From the NCBI RefSeq assembly GCF_001698125.1, contig NZ_CP013854.1:806001-870000 (forward strand): 64,000 nt of DNA, written 5' to 3'. The notes below the pieces were generated by a model. That model was given only the letters and a program-made list of their open reading frames with translations, did not search any database and was not told the DNA's origin. The stretch's first letter is position 1. Each line of letters opens with the position of its first letter. Source of the stretch: Pseudonocardia sp. HH130630-07 (GTDB lineage Bacteria > Actinomycetota > Actinomycetes > Mycobacteriales > Pseudonocardiaceae). A program made the position numbers and the translations under genes. This document shows positions 47,467 to 57,098 of this stretch, in pieces.

Positions 47467-48384
47467 TCAGTACGCCCCGGTCACCAGGTTGGGCGGCTCG
47501 GCACCCCGGACGAACGCGGCCAGCTGCTCGGCCGCGACGCCGTAGGCCCGGCGCATCGCCATCGGGACCGTGCCCCCGACGTGCGGGGTCAGGAGCAGCC
47601 CGGGCGCGCTCCAGAGCGGGTGCCCGGGCGGCAGCGGCTCCGGGTCGGTGACGTCGACGGCGGCCCGCAGCCGCCCCGAGGTCAGCTCGGCCAGCAGCGC
47701 ACCGGTGTCGACGACCGGGCCCCGGGCCCCGTTGACGAGCAGCGCGCCGTCCGGCATCGCGGCCAGGAACTCCGCGTCCACCAGGCCGCGGGTCTCGTCG
47801 GTGAGCGGGACGATCAGCACGCAGGCGTCGTGCTCGGGGAGCAGCCGGGGCAGCTCGTCCCAGCCGTGGACGCCCTCCCGCGCGGTGCGGCCGACCAGCG
47901 TGGTCTCGACCTCGAACGGCGTCAGGCGGGCCACAGTCTTCGTCCCGACGTCCCCGGCCCCGACGACCAGCACCCGCTTGCCGGCCAGCTCCTCGGTCTG
48001 GTGGTAGTCCCACTCCCCCCGGTCCTGGGCGCGGACGAAGCGGTCCAGGTGCCGGTAGACGGCGAGCAGCACCGACACCACCCACTCCGCGGTGGCACCG
48101 CCGTGCGCGCCGCGGCCGTCGGACAGCGCGACCCCGTCCGGGAGCCGCCCGATCCACGCCTCGGCGCCCGCCGTGAGCAGCTGGACCAGCTCCAGCTGCG
48201 GCATCCGCCCGGTCATCGCGACCGCGTCGGACGTGGCCAGGAACGGCGCGACCAGCACGCGGGCCGACGCGGCCTGCTCCGGCAGCGGCTGCTCCGGGTC
48301 GTAGACGACCGGCAGCAGGCCGTCCACCTCGGACAGGATCTCGGCACCCGCGCTGTGCGGAACCAGGACGGTCACGGGGGTCAT
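47467..48384 (-). CDS. D-2-hydroxyacid dehydrogenase (NAD)
   Basis: A 305-residue member of the D-isomer-specific dehydrogenases: nucleotide site RVLVVGAGDVGTKTVARL, catalytic Arg in LVNGARGPVVDTGAL, a Glu in DVTDPEPLPPGHPLW and the catalytic His in LLTPHVGGTVPM. ATG 48384 gives a typical N-terminus. Substrate unknown: glyoxylate/hydroxypyruvate-type or other 2-keto acids. It is alone, divergent from the LppZ-like gene. Confidence 0.9.
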   Translation of the reverse strand: MTPVTVLVPHSAGAEILSEVDGLLPVVYDPEQPLPEQAASARVLVAPFLATSDAVAMTGRMPQLELVQLLTAGAEAWIGRLPDGVALSDGRGAHGGATAEWVVSVLLAVYRHLDRFVRAQDRGEWDYHQTEELAGKRVLVVGAGDVGTKTVARLTPFEVETTLVGRTAREGVHGWDELPRLLPEHDACVLIVPLTDETRGLVDAEFLAAMPDGALLVNGARGPVVDTGALLAELTSGRLRAAVDVTDPEPLPPGHPLWSAPGLLLTPHVGGTVPMAMRRAYGVAAEQLAAFVRGAEPPNLVTGAY

Positions 48385-48459
48385 GCCCGGCGACGCTACC
48401 GACCGGTACCCACCGGCACTCACCCGGCGCTCACCTCCGTCGGCCTAGCCTGGGCAACC

Positions 48460-49554
48460 GTGACCGCCCGCCTCCCGCTCCTCGTCGCCGCGCTGCTCGC
48501 CGCGCTCGCGCTGGTCTCCGGGTGCGTCGCCTTCCCCGACTCCGGGGCCCGGGACTGGCGCCCGAAGGCGGAGGGCGCGGGCGAGCTGGGCGGGCCACCG
48601 GACGTCGGGCCGACCGGCGAGCCGCCGCCCCCGCCGCCACCGCAGGGCGGCGGGCCGACGCCGTCGGGTCCGTGCGAGGACCCCGACCCGCAGGTCGTCG
48701 CGGCCTGCCTCGGACCGGTCGGCGCGGTCGCGGTGCTGCCGCCGGGCGACCGGGCACTCGTCGCCGAGCGCGACACCGGCCGCGTGCTGCAGGTGCAGGC
48801 CGACACCGACCCGGTCCCGGTGACGACGCTCCCGGGCGGCCCGGGGGCCGGGGTGACCGGCCTGGTGCTCTCCCCCGGCTACGCCGAGGACCGGCTGCTC
48901 TACGCGCTCGCCGGCGGCCAGGTGCTGCGGATCGCGCCCGGCGAGCCGCCGAAGCCGGTGCTGAGCGGCCTGCCGCCGGGCGGTGCGCTCACCGCCGACG
49001 CCGACGGGTCCTCGCTCGTCGTCGCCACCGGCGCCGGGCCCGGGCCGCTCGGCGGCGCGGTGCTGCGGATCGACACCCTCGGGCGCCCGGCACCCGGCAA
49101 TCCCGATCCGGCGTCGCCGGTGCTGGCCAGGGGGCTCACCGATCCGGGCGGGGTCTGCGTCGACCCGCAGGCCCGGACGACCTGGGTGACCGACCGGGCC
49201 CCCGGCCGGGACGTGCTCTTCCGGGTCTCCCCCGGCGCGCTGGGCGCGCCCGCGTGGACCTGGCCGGAGCGCCCCGGCGTCGCCGGGTGCACGGTGCTGC
49301 CCGGCAGCCTGGTCGTGGCCGAACGGGCGGGCGAGGCGCTGTTCGTGCTGAACCCGGGCCGGGACGGCACCTTCACCGGCGATCCGCAGCCGGTGCTGCA
49401 GGACACCTACGGCGCCATCGGCCCGGTGACGATCGCCCCGGACGGGCTGCTGTGGCTCGGCACGGTGAACCGCGACGGCCCCGGCCCCGGCCGGACCGAC
49501 GACCGCGTCGTGCGCATCCAGCCGCCGACCGGCGGCGGCGGTTCCGCGGCCTGA
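48460..49554 (+). CDS. LppZ-like lipoprotein with PQQ-sugar-dehydrogenase-type propeller
   Basis: The 364-residue protein has a lipoprotein signal peptide (hydrophobic LLVAALLAALALVSGC, lipid-attached Cys22), a Pro/Gly-rich linker with P8 (residues about 50-70), then beta-propeller-like repeats of the glucose/sorbosone dehydrogenase type (AVAVLPPGDRALVAERDTG, GVTGLVLSPGYAEDRLLYAL, VTIAPDGLLWLGTVNRDG). It should face outward from the membrane. M. tuberculosis LppZ (Rv3006) has this build and neighbours Rv3005c (DoxX). Whether it is an enzyme is not known. GTG 48460 is chosen for the signal peptide. Confidence 0.82.
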   Translation: MTARLPLLVAALLAALALVSGCVAFPDSGARDWRPKAEGAGELGGPPDVGPTGEPPPPPPPQGGGPTPSGPCEDPDPQVVAACLGPVGAVAVLPPGDRALVAERDTGRVLQVQADTDPVPVTTLPGGPGAGVTGLVLSPGYAEDRLLYALAGGQVLRIAPGEPPKPVLSGLPPGGALTADADGSSLVVATGAGPGPLGGAVLRIDTLGRPAPGNPDPASPVLARGLTDPGGVCVDPQARTTWVTDRAPGRDVLFRVSPGALGAPAWTWPERPGVAGCTVLPGSLVVAERAGEALFVLNPGRDGTFTGDPQPVLQDTYGAIGPVTIAPDGLLWLGTVNRDGPGPGRTDDRVVRIQPPTGGGGSAA

Positions 49555-49587
49555 CCTGCTGACCCCGCCGTGCGGCGACAGAAGGTC

Positions 49588-49616
49588 TTGACATATTTCC
49601 TCCATCGTTTTTAAGT
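49588..49616 (+). promoter_or_regulatory. Promoter of the alpha-mannosidase operon
   Basis: A consensus -35 TTGACA (49588-49593) and TTAAGT (49611-49616) are spaced by 17 bases, in a short AT-rich island, 47 bases before the GTG at 49663. The ROK protein at the other end of the cassette is a candidate regulator; I see no clear palindrome here. Confidence 0.7.
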
Positions 49617-49662
49617 ATTGGCGGCAGTGCAGCCGATGCAGCCGATGCAGCAGGAGACCCCC

Positions 49663-52600
49663 GTGCACGACCGCACCCGTTTCGTCGCCGACCGTCTGCG
49701 GCGCTTCCGTCTCGAGCACCTCGGGCGGGCCCGCTACCGCAGCACGGTCCCCCTCCAGGTCCGGGCCTGGGAGGTGCCCGGGGAGCCCGTCCCGTTCGAC
49801 GAGGCGGTGACCCGGGACTACACCCCGTTCCCCGTCGGAGCCGGGCACGCCTCGGCCTGGGGGCGGCCGTGGGGGACCGTCTGGTTCCACGCCACCGGCA
49901 CCGTGCCGCCGGCCTGGCGGGACGTACCGGGGACCCGGGTGGAGGTCGTCGTCGACCTCGGGTTCACCGCGGACAACCCCGGCTTCCAGACCGAGGCCAC
50001 GGCGTGGTCGCCGCAGGGCACGATCATCAAGGGGATCGAGCCGCGCAACGCGCACGTGCCGGTCACCGGCGACGACGTCGACCTCTACCTCGAGGCCGCC
50101 GCGAACCCGCGGATCGCCGAGCACGGCTGGTTCGTGCCGACCCCGCTCGGGGACCCCGCCACCGCGGGCACCGACCCGCTGTACTCGCTGCAGCAGGTCG
50201 ACATCGGCCTGCTCGACGAGACGGTGTGGGAGCTGGAGCAGGACCTGTTCGTCCTGGAGGGCTGGCTGGACCGGCTGGACCCGGAGTCCGCCCGGCACAC
50301 GACGATCGTCTCCGGCATCGAGGACGCGCTCGACGTGCTCGACCCGCGCGACCTCACCGGCACCGCGGGCCCGGCACGGGAGCGGCTCGCCCCGGCGCTG
50401 GCCGCACCCGCGACGGCGAGCGCGCACCGGGTCGTCGCCACCGGGCACGCGCACATCGACTCGGCGTGGCTGTGGCCGGTCCGCGAGACCGTCCGCAAGT
50501 GCGCCCGCACCTTCTCCAACGTCCTCGCGCTCGCGGAGGAGGACCCGACGCTGCGGTTCTCCTGCTCCTCGGCGCAGCAGTACCAGTGGATCCGCGACGG
50601 CTATCCCGAGCTGTGGTCGCGGCTGCGCGCCGCGGTCGCCGCCGGCACGTTCGTCCCGGTCGGCGGCATGTGGGTCGAGTCCGACACCAACATGCCCGGC
50701 GGCGAGGCACTGGCCCGCCAGCTCGTCGAGGGCAAGCGGTTCTTCCTCGACGAGCTCGGCGTCGAGCCGATGGAGGTCTGGCTGCCGGACTCGTTCGGCT
50801 ACACCGCGGCGCTGCCGCAGCTCGTGCGGGCGTCCGGGTCGCGGTGGTTCCTGACCCAGAAGATCTCCTGGAACGACACCAACCGGATGCCGCACCACAC
50901 CTTCCAGTGGGAGGGTCTCGACGGCACCCGGGTGTTCACCCACTTCCCGCCGGTCGACACCTACAACTCGGTGCTGTCGCCCGAGGAGCTCGACCGCGCC
51001 CAGCGCCAGTACCGGGAGAAGGGCCGGGCCGGCACCTCGCTCGTCCCGTTCGGCTACGGCGACGGCGGTGGCGGCCCCAACCGGGAGATGCTGGCCGCCG
51101 CCCGCCGCCAGGCGGACCTGGAGGGCGCCCCGCGGGTGCGGGTCGGCACGTCGGCGGAGTTCTTCGCCGAGGCCGAGGCCGAGTACGCCGACCCGCCGGT
51201 CTGGTCAGGCGAGCTGTACCTGGAGTACCACCGCGGCACCTACACCTCGCAGGCCCGCACCAAGCAGGGCAACCGGCGCTGCGAGCACCTGCTGCGCGAG
51301 GCCGAGCTGTGGGCCGCGACCGCGACCGTCCGCACCGGCGCGGAGTACCCGGCCGCGGACCTGCGCCGGCTCTGGCAGCTGGTGCTGCTGCAGCAGTTCC
51401 ACGACATCCTGCCCGGCAGCTCCATCGCCTGGGTGCACCAGGACGCCGAGCGGAACTACGCCGCCGTGTCCGCCGAGCTGGAGACCATCGTCTCCGGCGC
51501 GCTGGCCGCGCTCGCCGGGGACGGCGACGGCGTGCTGCACGCCAACGCCGGCCCGTTCGACCGCGACGGTGCGCCGGCGCTCGGGATCGGCACCGCGGCC
51601 GCGCCGGCCGCGGCCGAACCGGCCGTGACCCGCACCGACGACGGCTGGCGGATCGCGAACGACCGGCTCTCCGTGCTCGTCGGGGACGACGGCCGGGTGC
51701 ACGCCCTGCACGACCTGGCCGCCGACCGGGCGGTGCTCGCCCCCGGCGAGACCGCCGGGCTGCACCTGTTCGGTGACATCCCGAACGAGTGGGACGCCTG
51801 GGACGTCGACCGGCACTACCGCCGGATGGAGATCGCGCTGCCGCCCGCGAAGTCGGTGGACGAGGTCCCCCGGGGTGTCCGGGCCGTCGTCGGGTTCGGC
51901 GACAGCACGGTCACCACCGAGTACACCCTCGCCCCCGGCGGCCGGAGCCTCGAGGTCACCGTGCACGCCGAGTGGCACGAGCGGCAGAAGCTGCTCAAGC
52001 TCGCGTTCCCGCTGGACGTGCACGCCGAGCGGGCCACCTCGGAGATCCAGTTCGGGCACCTGCACCGCCCGCTGCACGCCAACACGTCCTGGGACGCGGC
52101 CCGCTTCGAGACCTGCGCGCACCGGTTCGTGCACGTCGGTGAGCCGGGGTACGGGGTGGCGCTGGCCAACGACGCCACCTACGGCCACGACGTCACCCGG
52201 TCCGCGCGCGAGGGCGCGCGCGGCACCACGGCCGGGACGACGACGTGGCTGCGGGCCTCGGTGCTGCGCGCGCCGCAGTTCCCCGACCCGCAGGCCGACT
52301 CGGGCTCGCACACCCTGCACTACAGCCTCACCCCCGGCGCGGAGATCCCGGACGCGGTCCGGGAGGGCTACCGGATGAACCTGCCGGTGCGCGAGGTGCG
52401 CGGGTCCGGGCCGGTCGAGCCACTGGTCACCGTCGACGGCGACGGTGTGGTGGTCGAGGCGGTCAAGCTCGCCGACGACGGCAGCGGGGACGTCGTCGTC
52501 CGGCTGTACGAGGCGTACGGCAACCGCGCCGACGCCCGGATCGGCACCGGCTTCGACTGCAGCGGTGCGGTCGAGACCGACCTGCTCGAACGTCCGCTGG

Positions 52601-52683
52601 AGGGTCCCGAGGCGCTCTCCGACGGACTGCGGCTGCGGCTGCGCCCGTTCCAGATCAGCACGCTGCGGCTGCGCCGCGGCTGA
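49663..52683 (+). CDS. Alpha-mannosidase, glycoside hydrolase family 38
   Basis: A 1006-residue GH38 enzyme. GHAHIDSAWLWPVRETVRK (about 261-279) carries the Zn ligands, and the nucleophile is Asp376 in LPDSFGYTAALPQ; LQQFHDILPGSSIAWVHQD and the C-terminal beta domains follow. It removes alpha-mannose residues. No signal peptide is seen, so it acts inside the cell on imported oligosaccharides. GTG 49663 is preferred because AGGAG stands six bases upstream; the frame opens earlier at TTG 49618. A sugar ABC transporter follows 56 bases later. Confidence 0.95.
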   Translation: MHDRTRFVADRLRRFRLEHLGRARYRSTVPLQVRAWEVPGEPVPFDEAVTRDYTPFPVGAGHASAWGRPWGTVWFHATGTVPPAWRDVPGTRVEVVVDLGFTADNPGFQTEATAWSPQGTIIKGIEPRNAHVPVTGDDVDLYLEAAANPRIAEHGWFVPTPLGDPATAGTDPLYSLQQVDIGLLDETVWELEQDLFVLEGWLDRLDPESARHTTIVSGIEDALDVLDPRDLTGTAGPARERLAPALAAPATASAHRVVATGHAHIDSAWLWPVRETVRKCARTFSNVLALAEEDPTLRFSCSSAQQYQWIRDGYPELWSRLRAAVAAGTFVPVGGMWVESDTNMPGGEALARQLVEGKRFFLDELGVEPMEVWLPDSFGYTAALPQLVRASGSRWFLTQKISWNDTNRMPHHTFQWEGLDGTRVFTHFPPVDTYNSVLSPEELDRAQRQYREKGRAGTSLVPFGYGDGGGGPNREMLAAARRQADLEGAPRVRVGTSAEFFAEAEAEYADPPVWSGELYLEYHRGTYTSQARTKQGNRRCEHLLREAELWAATATVRTGAEYPAADLRRLWQLVLLQQFHDILPGSSIAWVHQDAERNYAAVSAELETIVSGALAALAGDGDGVLHANAGPFDRDGAPALGIGTAAAPAAAEPAVTRTDDGWRIANDRLSVLVGDDGRVHALHDLAADRAVLAPGETAGLHLFGDIPNEWDAWDVDRHYRRMEIALPPAKSVDEVPRGVRAVVGFGDSTVTTEYTLAPGGRSLEVTVHAEWHERQKLLKLAFPLDVHAERATSEIQFGHLHRPLHANTSWDAARFETCAHRFVHVGEPGYGVALANDATYGHDVTRSAREGARGTTAGTTTWLRASVLRAPQFPDPQADSGSHTLHYSLTPGAEIPDAVREGYRMNLPVREVRGSGPVEPLVTVDGDGVVVEAVKLADDGSGDVVVRLYEAYGNRADARIGTGFDCSGAVETDLLERPLEGPEALSDGLRLRLRPFQISTLRLRRG

Positions 52684-52739
52684 CCCGACCACCCGAAGCA
52701 CCACCGCACCACGCAACGACGCGTAAGGACGGTTCGCCG

Positions 52740-54110
52740 ATGTCCCCACCATCACCACCGCGCGGGATCTCCCGGCGGACCCTGCTCGGCGCGGCCGGTG
52801 CCGCGCTGATGGCGGCACCGGTGCTCTCCGGGTGCGGCGCGGACACGCGCCCACCCGGGAGCCTGCGGGTGTCGTTCCAGCGCTGGGGCGGTGCCGAGGC
52901 CACCGCCCGGTTCCTCGACTCCGCGGCCGCCGAGTTCACCGCGGCCCGCCCGGGCACGTCGGTGGACATCGTGCCGCTGGTCGCCCCGGAGAACGACTAC
53001 TTCACCAAGAACGAGCTGATGATGGCGTCCGCCCGGACCGCGCCGGACGTGGTCTACGAGGACACCTTCATCCTCAAGGCCGACATCGCCGCGGGCTACC
53101 TGCGCCCGCTCGACGACTACGTCGCCGAGTGGCCGCTGTGGGACGCCTACGTCGACGTCGCGAAGGACGCCGTGCGCGGTGAGGACGGCCGGGTGTACGC
53201 CATCCCGGGCCCCACCGACACCCGGGCGATCTGGTACCACCGCGGGGTCCTCGAACGCGCCGGGATCCCGACGCCGTGGAACCCGCGCACCTGGGACGAC
53301 GTGCTGACCGCCGCGCGGGCGATCCGCGACCGGGTCCCCGACGTCGTCCCCGCGCTGCTCTACTCGGGCAAGGCCCAGGGCGAGAAGGCCAGCATGCAGG
53401 GCCTGCAGATGCTGTTCAACGGGACCGGCTCGGTGCTCTACGACGAGTCCACCCGGCGCTGGACGACCGGCGCCGCCGGGATGCGCTCGGCACTGGGCTT
53501 CCTGCACACGCTCTACGGCGAGGGCCTCGGCCCGTCGCTGGAGGAGGCACTGGACCCGAACCTGACCGAGACCGTCTACACCTCGTGGATGCCGGAGGGA
53601 GCGGTCGGGATGGTCGTCGACGGCAACTGGATCGCCCAGTACTGGGACGACTGGCCGGAGTGGAACCAGGAACTGGGGCTCGCCCGGATGCCCACCCAGC
53701 ACGGGCAGGGCCGCGGGTTCGTGACGCTGTCCGGCGGCATGTCCTGGGCTCTGCCCGCCCGGGCAGCGGATCCGGACCTGGCCTGGCAGCTGCTGACGAC
53801 GATGATGGGCACCCCGAACGCCACCGCCTGGACGGTCGGGGACAACAAGCTCGCCAACCGCAGCGACGTGGTCTCCGCACCGGACTACGCCGACTGCTCC
53901 CCGGTCACCGGGTTCTTCACCGACCTGGTCCCGCACGCCGACTACCGGCCGGCACTCGCGCCGTACCCGCAGATCTCCTCGGCGATCCAGGCCGCCACCG
54001 AGGCCGTCATGACCGGGGCGTCCAGCCCGGAGAGCGCGGCCGACGGCTACGACGCCGCCCTCACCGAGATCGTCGGGGCCGGGGCGACCGCGCCGGAGGC
54101 ACGCACATGA
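52740..54110 (+). CDS. ABC sugar transporter, substrate-binding lipoprotein
   Basis: A 456-residue family-1 solute-binding protein. The N-terminus (SRRTLLGAAGAALMAAPVLS, then Gly, Cys32) combines a twin-arginine-like motif with a lipobox, so it is probably exported by Tat and lipid-anchored. VSFQRWGGAEATARFLDSAA and APDVVYEDTFILKADIAAGYL are typical. It overlaps permease 1 by four bases (ATGA). With the adjacent alpha-mannosidase the ligand is likely a mannose-containing oligosaccharide (inference). Confidence 0.93.
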   Translation: MSPPSPPRGISRRTLLGAAGAALMAAPVLSGCGADTRPPGSLRVSFQRWGGAEATARFLDSAAAEFTAARPGTSVDIVPLVAPENDYFTKNELMMASARTAPDVVYEDTFILKADIAAGYLRPLDDYVAEWPLWDAYVDVAKDAVRGEDGRVYAIPGPTDTRAIWYHRGVLERAGIPTPWNPRTWDDVLTAARAIRDRVPDVVPALLYSGKAQGEKASMQGLQMLFNGTGSVLYDESTRRWTTGAAGMRSALGFLHTLYGEGLGPSLEEALDPNLTETVYTSWMPEGAVGMVVDGNWIAQYWDDWPEWNQELGLARMPTQHGQGRGFVTLSGGMSWALPARAADPDLAWQLLTTMMGTPNATAWTVGDNKLANRSDVVSAPDYADCSPVTGFFTDLVPHADYRPALAPYPQISSAIQAATEAVMTGASSPESAADGYDAALTEIVGAGATAPEART

Positions 54111-55033
54111 CCACCACCGCGCCGCCGCCGGCCCGGACACCACCGGCCCCGCCCGTCCGCTCCCCGCTGCGGCGCACCCTGCTCCGGGGTGGTCCGCTGG
54201 TGCCGGGTGTCGTACTGCTCGTGCTGTTCCTGGCCGGGCCGGTCCTCTACAGCGTCTACCTCGCCTTCACCAACCGGGCGCTGCGCGGCGAGGGCTCGGA
54301 CACGACGTCGTTCGTCGGGCTCTCGAACTTCACCGACGCCCTGAGCTCGGCCGACTTCTGGAACTCGATCGGCCTGACGCTGGTGTTCACCGTCGTCTCG
54401 GCGATCATCGGGCAGAACCTGCTCGGGATGGCGCTGGCGCTGCTCATGCGCAACGCCTCGCGGCCGGTGAGCGCGGTGACCGGGGCGATCGTGGTCGGGG
54501 CGTGGATCCTGCCCGAGGTCGTCGTCGGCTACCTCTGGTACACCTTCCTCGCCGGGGACGGCTCGCTGAACGCGCTGTTCGGCCTCGTCGGCCTGCCCGA
54601 CCAGGAACTGCTCACCGCGCTGCCGATCCTCGCGGTCTCCTTCGCCAACATCTGGCGCGGTACCGCGTTCACCATGCTCGTCTACACCGCGGCGCTCGCC
54701 GAGATCCCGACCGAGGTCGAGGAGGCCGCGCGGATCGACGGCGCCGGGCCGGTCCAGCGGTTCCTCCAGGTGACCCTGCCGCTGATCCGGCGCGCGATCG
54801 CCACCAACCTGATGCTGATCACCCTGCAGACGCTGTCGGTGTTCGGGCTGATCTACGTGATGACCGCCGGCGGCCCCGGGACGTCCAGCCAGACCCTGCC
54901 GCTGTTCATGTACGAGCAGGCGTTCAGCTACGGGCAGCTCGGCTACGGCACCGCGGTGGCCCTGCTCCTGCTGCTGCTCGGCGGCGCCGCCTCGCTCGCC
55001 TACCTGCGGCTGCTCGCCAAGGAGGACTCGTGA
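54107..55033 (+). CDS. ABC sugar transporter permease 1
   Basis: A 308-residue MalF-type permease with six hydrophobic segments. The ATPase-contact EAA loop is EVEEAARIDGAGPVQRFL. It overlaps both neighbours by four bases. The ATPase of the system is not in this cassette; family-1 sugar importers often share one MsiK-type ATPase encoded elsewhere. Confidence 0.93.
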   Translation: MTTTAPPPARTPPAPPVRSPLRRTLLRGGPLVPGVVLLVLFLAGPVLYSVYLAFTNRALRGEGSDTTSFVGLSNFTDALSSADFWNSIGLTLVFTVVSAIIGQNLLGMALALLMRNASRPVSAVTGAIVVGAWILPEVVVGYLWYTFLAGDGSLNALFGLVGLPDQELLTALPILAVSFANIWRGTAFTMLVYTAALAEIPTEVEEAARIDGAGPVQRFLQVTLPLIRRAIATNLMLITLQTLSVFGLIYVMTAGGPGTSSQTLPLFMYEQAFSYGQLGYGTAVALLLLLLGGAASLAYLRLLAKEDS

Positions 55034-55917
55034 CCGTCACCTCCGCACCCCCCGTCGCCGCCGACCCGGCGGCACCGGGCCCGCCGCTCGTCGCCCCCGG
55101 CCGGCGCCGCCGCCCGGGACCGGCCGACGTCGTGCTGCTGGTCATCGCGGCGTTCTTCGCGATCCCGCTGGCCTGGGTCGTGCTGGCCTCGTTCGACGGC
55201 GAGGCGTCGCTCGCCGTCGCCTGGCCGTCGGCACCGACCCTGGACAACTACGCGGCGGTGCTGAACACCGACACCACGTTCCGCCCGATGTGGAACTCGG
55301 TGGTGCTGTGCGGCGGCGCCACGCTGGTCACCGTGGTCTGCGCGGTGCTCGCGGCCTACCCGCTCTCGCGCTACCGCAGCCGGGCCAGCCGCCCGTTCCT
55401 GCTGACGATCGTGTTCGCCACCGGCCTGCCGATCACCGCCATCATGATCCCGGTCTACGCACTGTTCGTGCAGGTCAACCTGGTCGACTCGATGCCGGCC
55501 GCGATCCTGTTCCTGGCCACGTCGGCGTTGCCGCACGCGATCTTCCTGACCAAGGGGTTCATGGACGCGGTGCCGGTCGAGATCGAGGAGGCGGCCTGGA
55601 CCGACGGGGCGACGACGATGCGCACCCTGTGGTCGGTCGTGCTGCCGCTGATGCGGCCGGGCGTCGCCGTCGTCACGATCTTCACGCTGGTGCAGACGTG
55701 GGGGAACTTCTTCGTCCCGTTCATGCTGCTGCTCACCCCGGACAAGCTCCCGGCCGCGGTCAGCCTGTTCACGTTCTCCTCGCAGTACGGCCAGGTCGCC
55801 TACGGCCAGCTGGCCGCGTTCTCGATCCTGTACTCGGCCCCGGTCGTGGTCCTGTACCTGCTGCTGGGCCGGCGCCTGGGCAGCGGCTTCACCGCCACCG
55901 GCGGCCTGAAGGCCTGA
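55030..55917 (+). CDS. ABC sugar transporter permease 2
   Basis: A 295-residue MalG-type permease; EAA loop VEIEEAAWTDGATTMRTLW. GTG 55030 overlaps the permease 1 stop (GTGA). It ends the operon 17 bases before the convergent ROK gene. The predicted second segment begins after a Pro/Arg-rich cytosolic N-terminus. Confidence 0.92.
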   Translation: MTVTSAPPVAADPAAPGPPLVAPGRRRRPGPADVVLLVIAAFFAIPLAWVVLASFDGEASLAVAWPSAPTLDNYAAVLNTDTTFRPMWNSVVLCGGATLVTVVCAVLAAYPLSRYRSRASRPFLLTIVFATGLPITAIMIPVYALFVQVNLVDSMPAAILFLATSALPHAIFLTKGFMDAVPVEIEEAAWTDGATTMRTLWSVVLPLMRPGVAVVTIFTLVQTWGNFFVPFMLLLTPDKLPAAVSLFTFSSQYGQVAYGQLAAFSILYSAPVVVLYLLLGRRLGSGFTATGGLKA

Positions 55918-55934
55918 GCCGCGAGCCCGCGGGA

Positions 55935-57098
55935 TCAGCGGATGAGCAGGGTGGCCGGGCGCGGGGAGAAGGAGTGCTCCAGGACCAGGCAGGCGGCGCC
56001 GACCACCGCGGAGTCGTCGCCCACGGCACTGGTGCGCACGGCCACCTCGTGCACCCGGCGGGCCTCGGTGGTGGCCGCGGCGACGTCGCGCAGGATCGGC
56101 AGGTAGACCGGCTCGGTCCGGGACCACGCGGGCCCGCCGACGACGACCGCGCCCACGTCGAGCGCGTTGCACAGGGTGACCGCGGCCCGGGCCAGCCGGG
56201 CGGCGGAACGCTCCAGCACGGCGCGCGCCGCCGGGTCGCCGGCCGCGGCCGTGCAGAGCCGGGTGAAGGCGGCGTCGATCTCCCCGTCGCCCGCCTCGTG
56301 CGGCAGCGGATCCAGCACCCCGGCCACCACGGCCTCGCCGACCAGCGTGCGGGGCATGCTGCTCGCCCCCACGCAGCCGTCGGAGCCGCAGTGGCAGCGC
56401 GGGCCGTCCGGGGCCACCATCAGGTGCCCGATCTCGCCGGCGTTGTCGGTGCTGCCGGGCAGCAGCTCGCCGTTCACCACGAACCCGGCGCCGAGGCCGG
56501 TGCCGAGGTAGAGGAACACGAAGTCTGCGGGGTCCGGGTCCTGCCACAGCTCCCCGACGGCGGCGGCCGCGGCGTCCTTGTGCATGACGACCGGCAGCCC
56601 GGTGGCGTCCCGGACCAGGGTGCGCAGCTCGACCCGGTCCCAGCCCGGCAGCAGCGGCGCCCCGACCACGGCACCGGCGCCGGCGTCGATCGGTCCCGGC
56701 GTCGCGACGCCGACCCCGAGCAGCCGCCCGGGATCGACGCCGTCGACGACCTCGCCGACGGCCTCGGCGATCGCCCCCACCAGTTCCTCCGGTGTGCTGG
56801 CCGAGGCCGCGACCGTCCGGCGGGAGGCGACGACGGCCGCGGTGAGGTCGACCAGCGCGACCGCGGTCACCGTCGGGTCGACGTGCACGCCCACCGCGTA
56901 CCGCCCGGCCGGGTCCAGCTCGAGCAGACCGGACGGCCGGCCCCGGCCGTGCGGGACCGCCGGGGCGCGCTCCACGACCAGGCCCCGCTCCACCAGCCGG
57001 CGCACGATGTTCGTGATCGACTGCGCGGACAGCCCGGTGCGCTCGCTCAGCCCGGTCCGGGACAGGCCGTGCCGGGCGCGCCGCAGCGCGTCCAGCAC
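55935..57098 (-). CDS. ROK-family transcriptional regulator
   Basis: The protein has a MarR-like winged helix (RRARHGLSRTGLSERTGLSA, then QSITNIVRRLVERGLV) followed by a ROK sugar-kinase-like domain: FLYLGTGLGAGFVVNG, DNAGEIGHLMV, and the Zn-binding CHCGSDGCVG, which lacks the Glu that ends the consensus CxCGxxGCxE. From GTG 57098 it has 387 residues. The family N-terminus (LPRIGDYNQAVVLDALRR) continues upstream in frame with no ATG, GTG or TTG until a stop; CTG 57164 would give a full-length 409-residue form. It likely controls the mannosidase/ABC cassette. Confidence 0.87.
   Translation of the reverse strand: MLDALRRARHGLSRTGLSERTGLSAQSITNIVRRLVERGLVVERAPAVPHGRGRPSGLLELDPAGRYAVGVHVDPTVTAVALVDLTAAVVASRRTVAASASTPEELVGAIAEAVGEVVDGVDPGRLLGVGVATPGPIDAGAGAVVGAPLLPGWDRVELRTLVRDATGLPVVMHKDAAAAAVGELWQDPDPADFVFLYLGTGLGAGFVVNGELLPGSTDNAGEIGHLMVAPDGPRCHCGSDGCVGASSMPRTLVGEAVVAGVLDPLPHEAGDGEIDAAFTRLCTAAAGDPAARAVLERSAARLARAAVTLCNALDVGAVVVGGPAWSRTEPVYLPILRDVAAATTEARRVHEVAVRTSAVGDDSAVVGAACLVLEHSFSPRPATLLIR

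Noticed and set aside
48445..50943. 832-codon open frame on the minus strand antisense to the LppZ-like and mannosidase genes
   Set aside because: Same reason: GC-driven absence of stops, no recognisable motifs, and well supported genes on the other strand.
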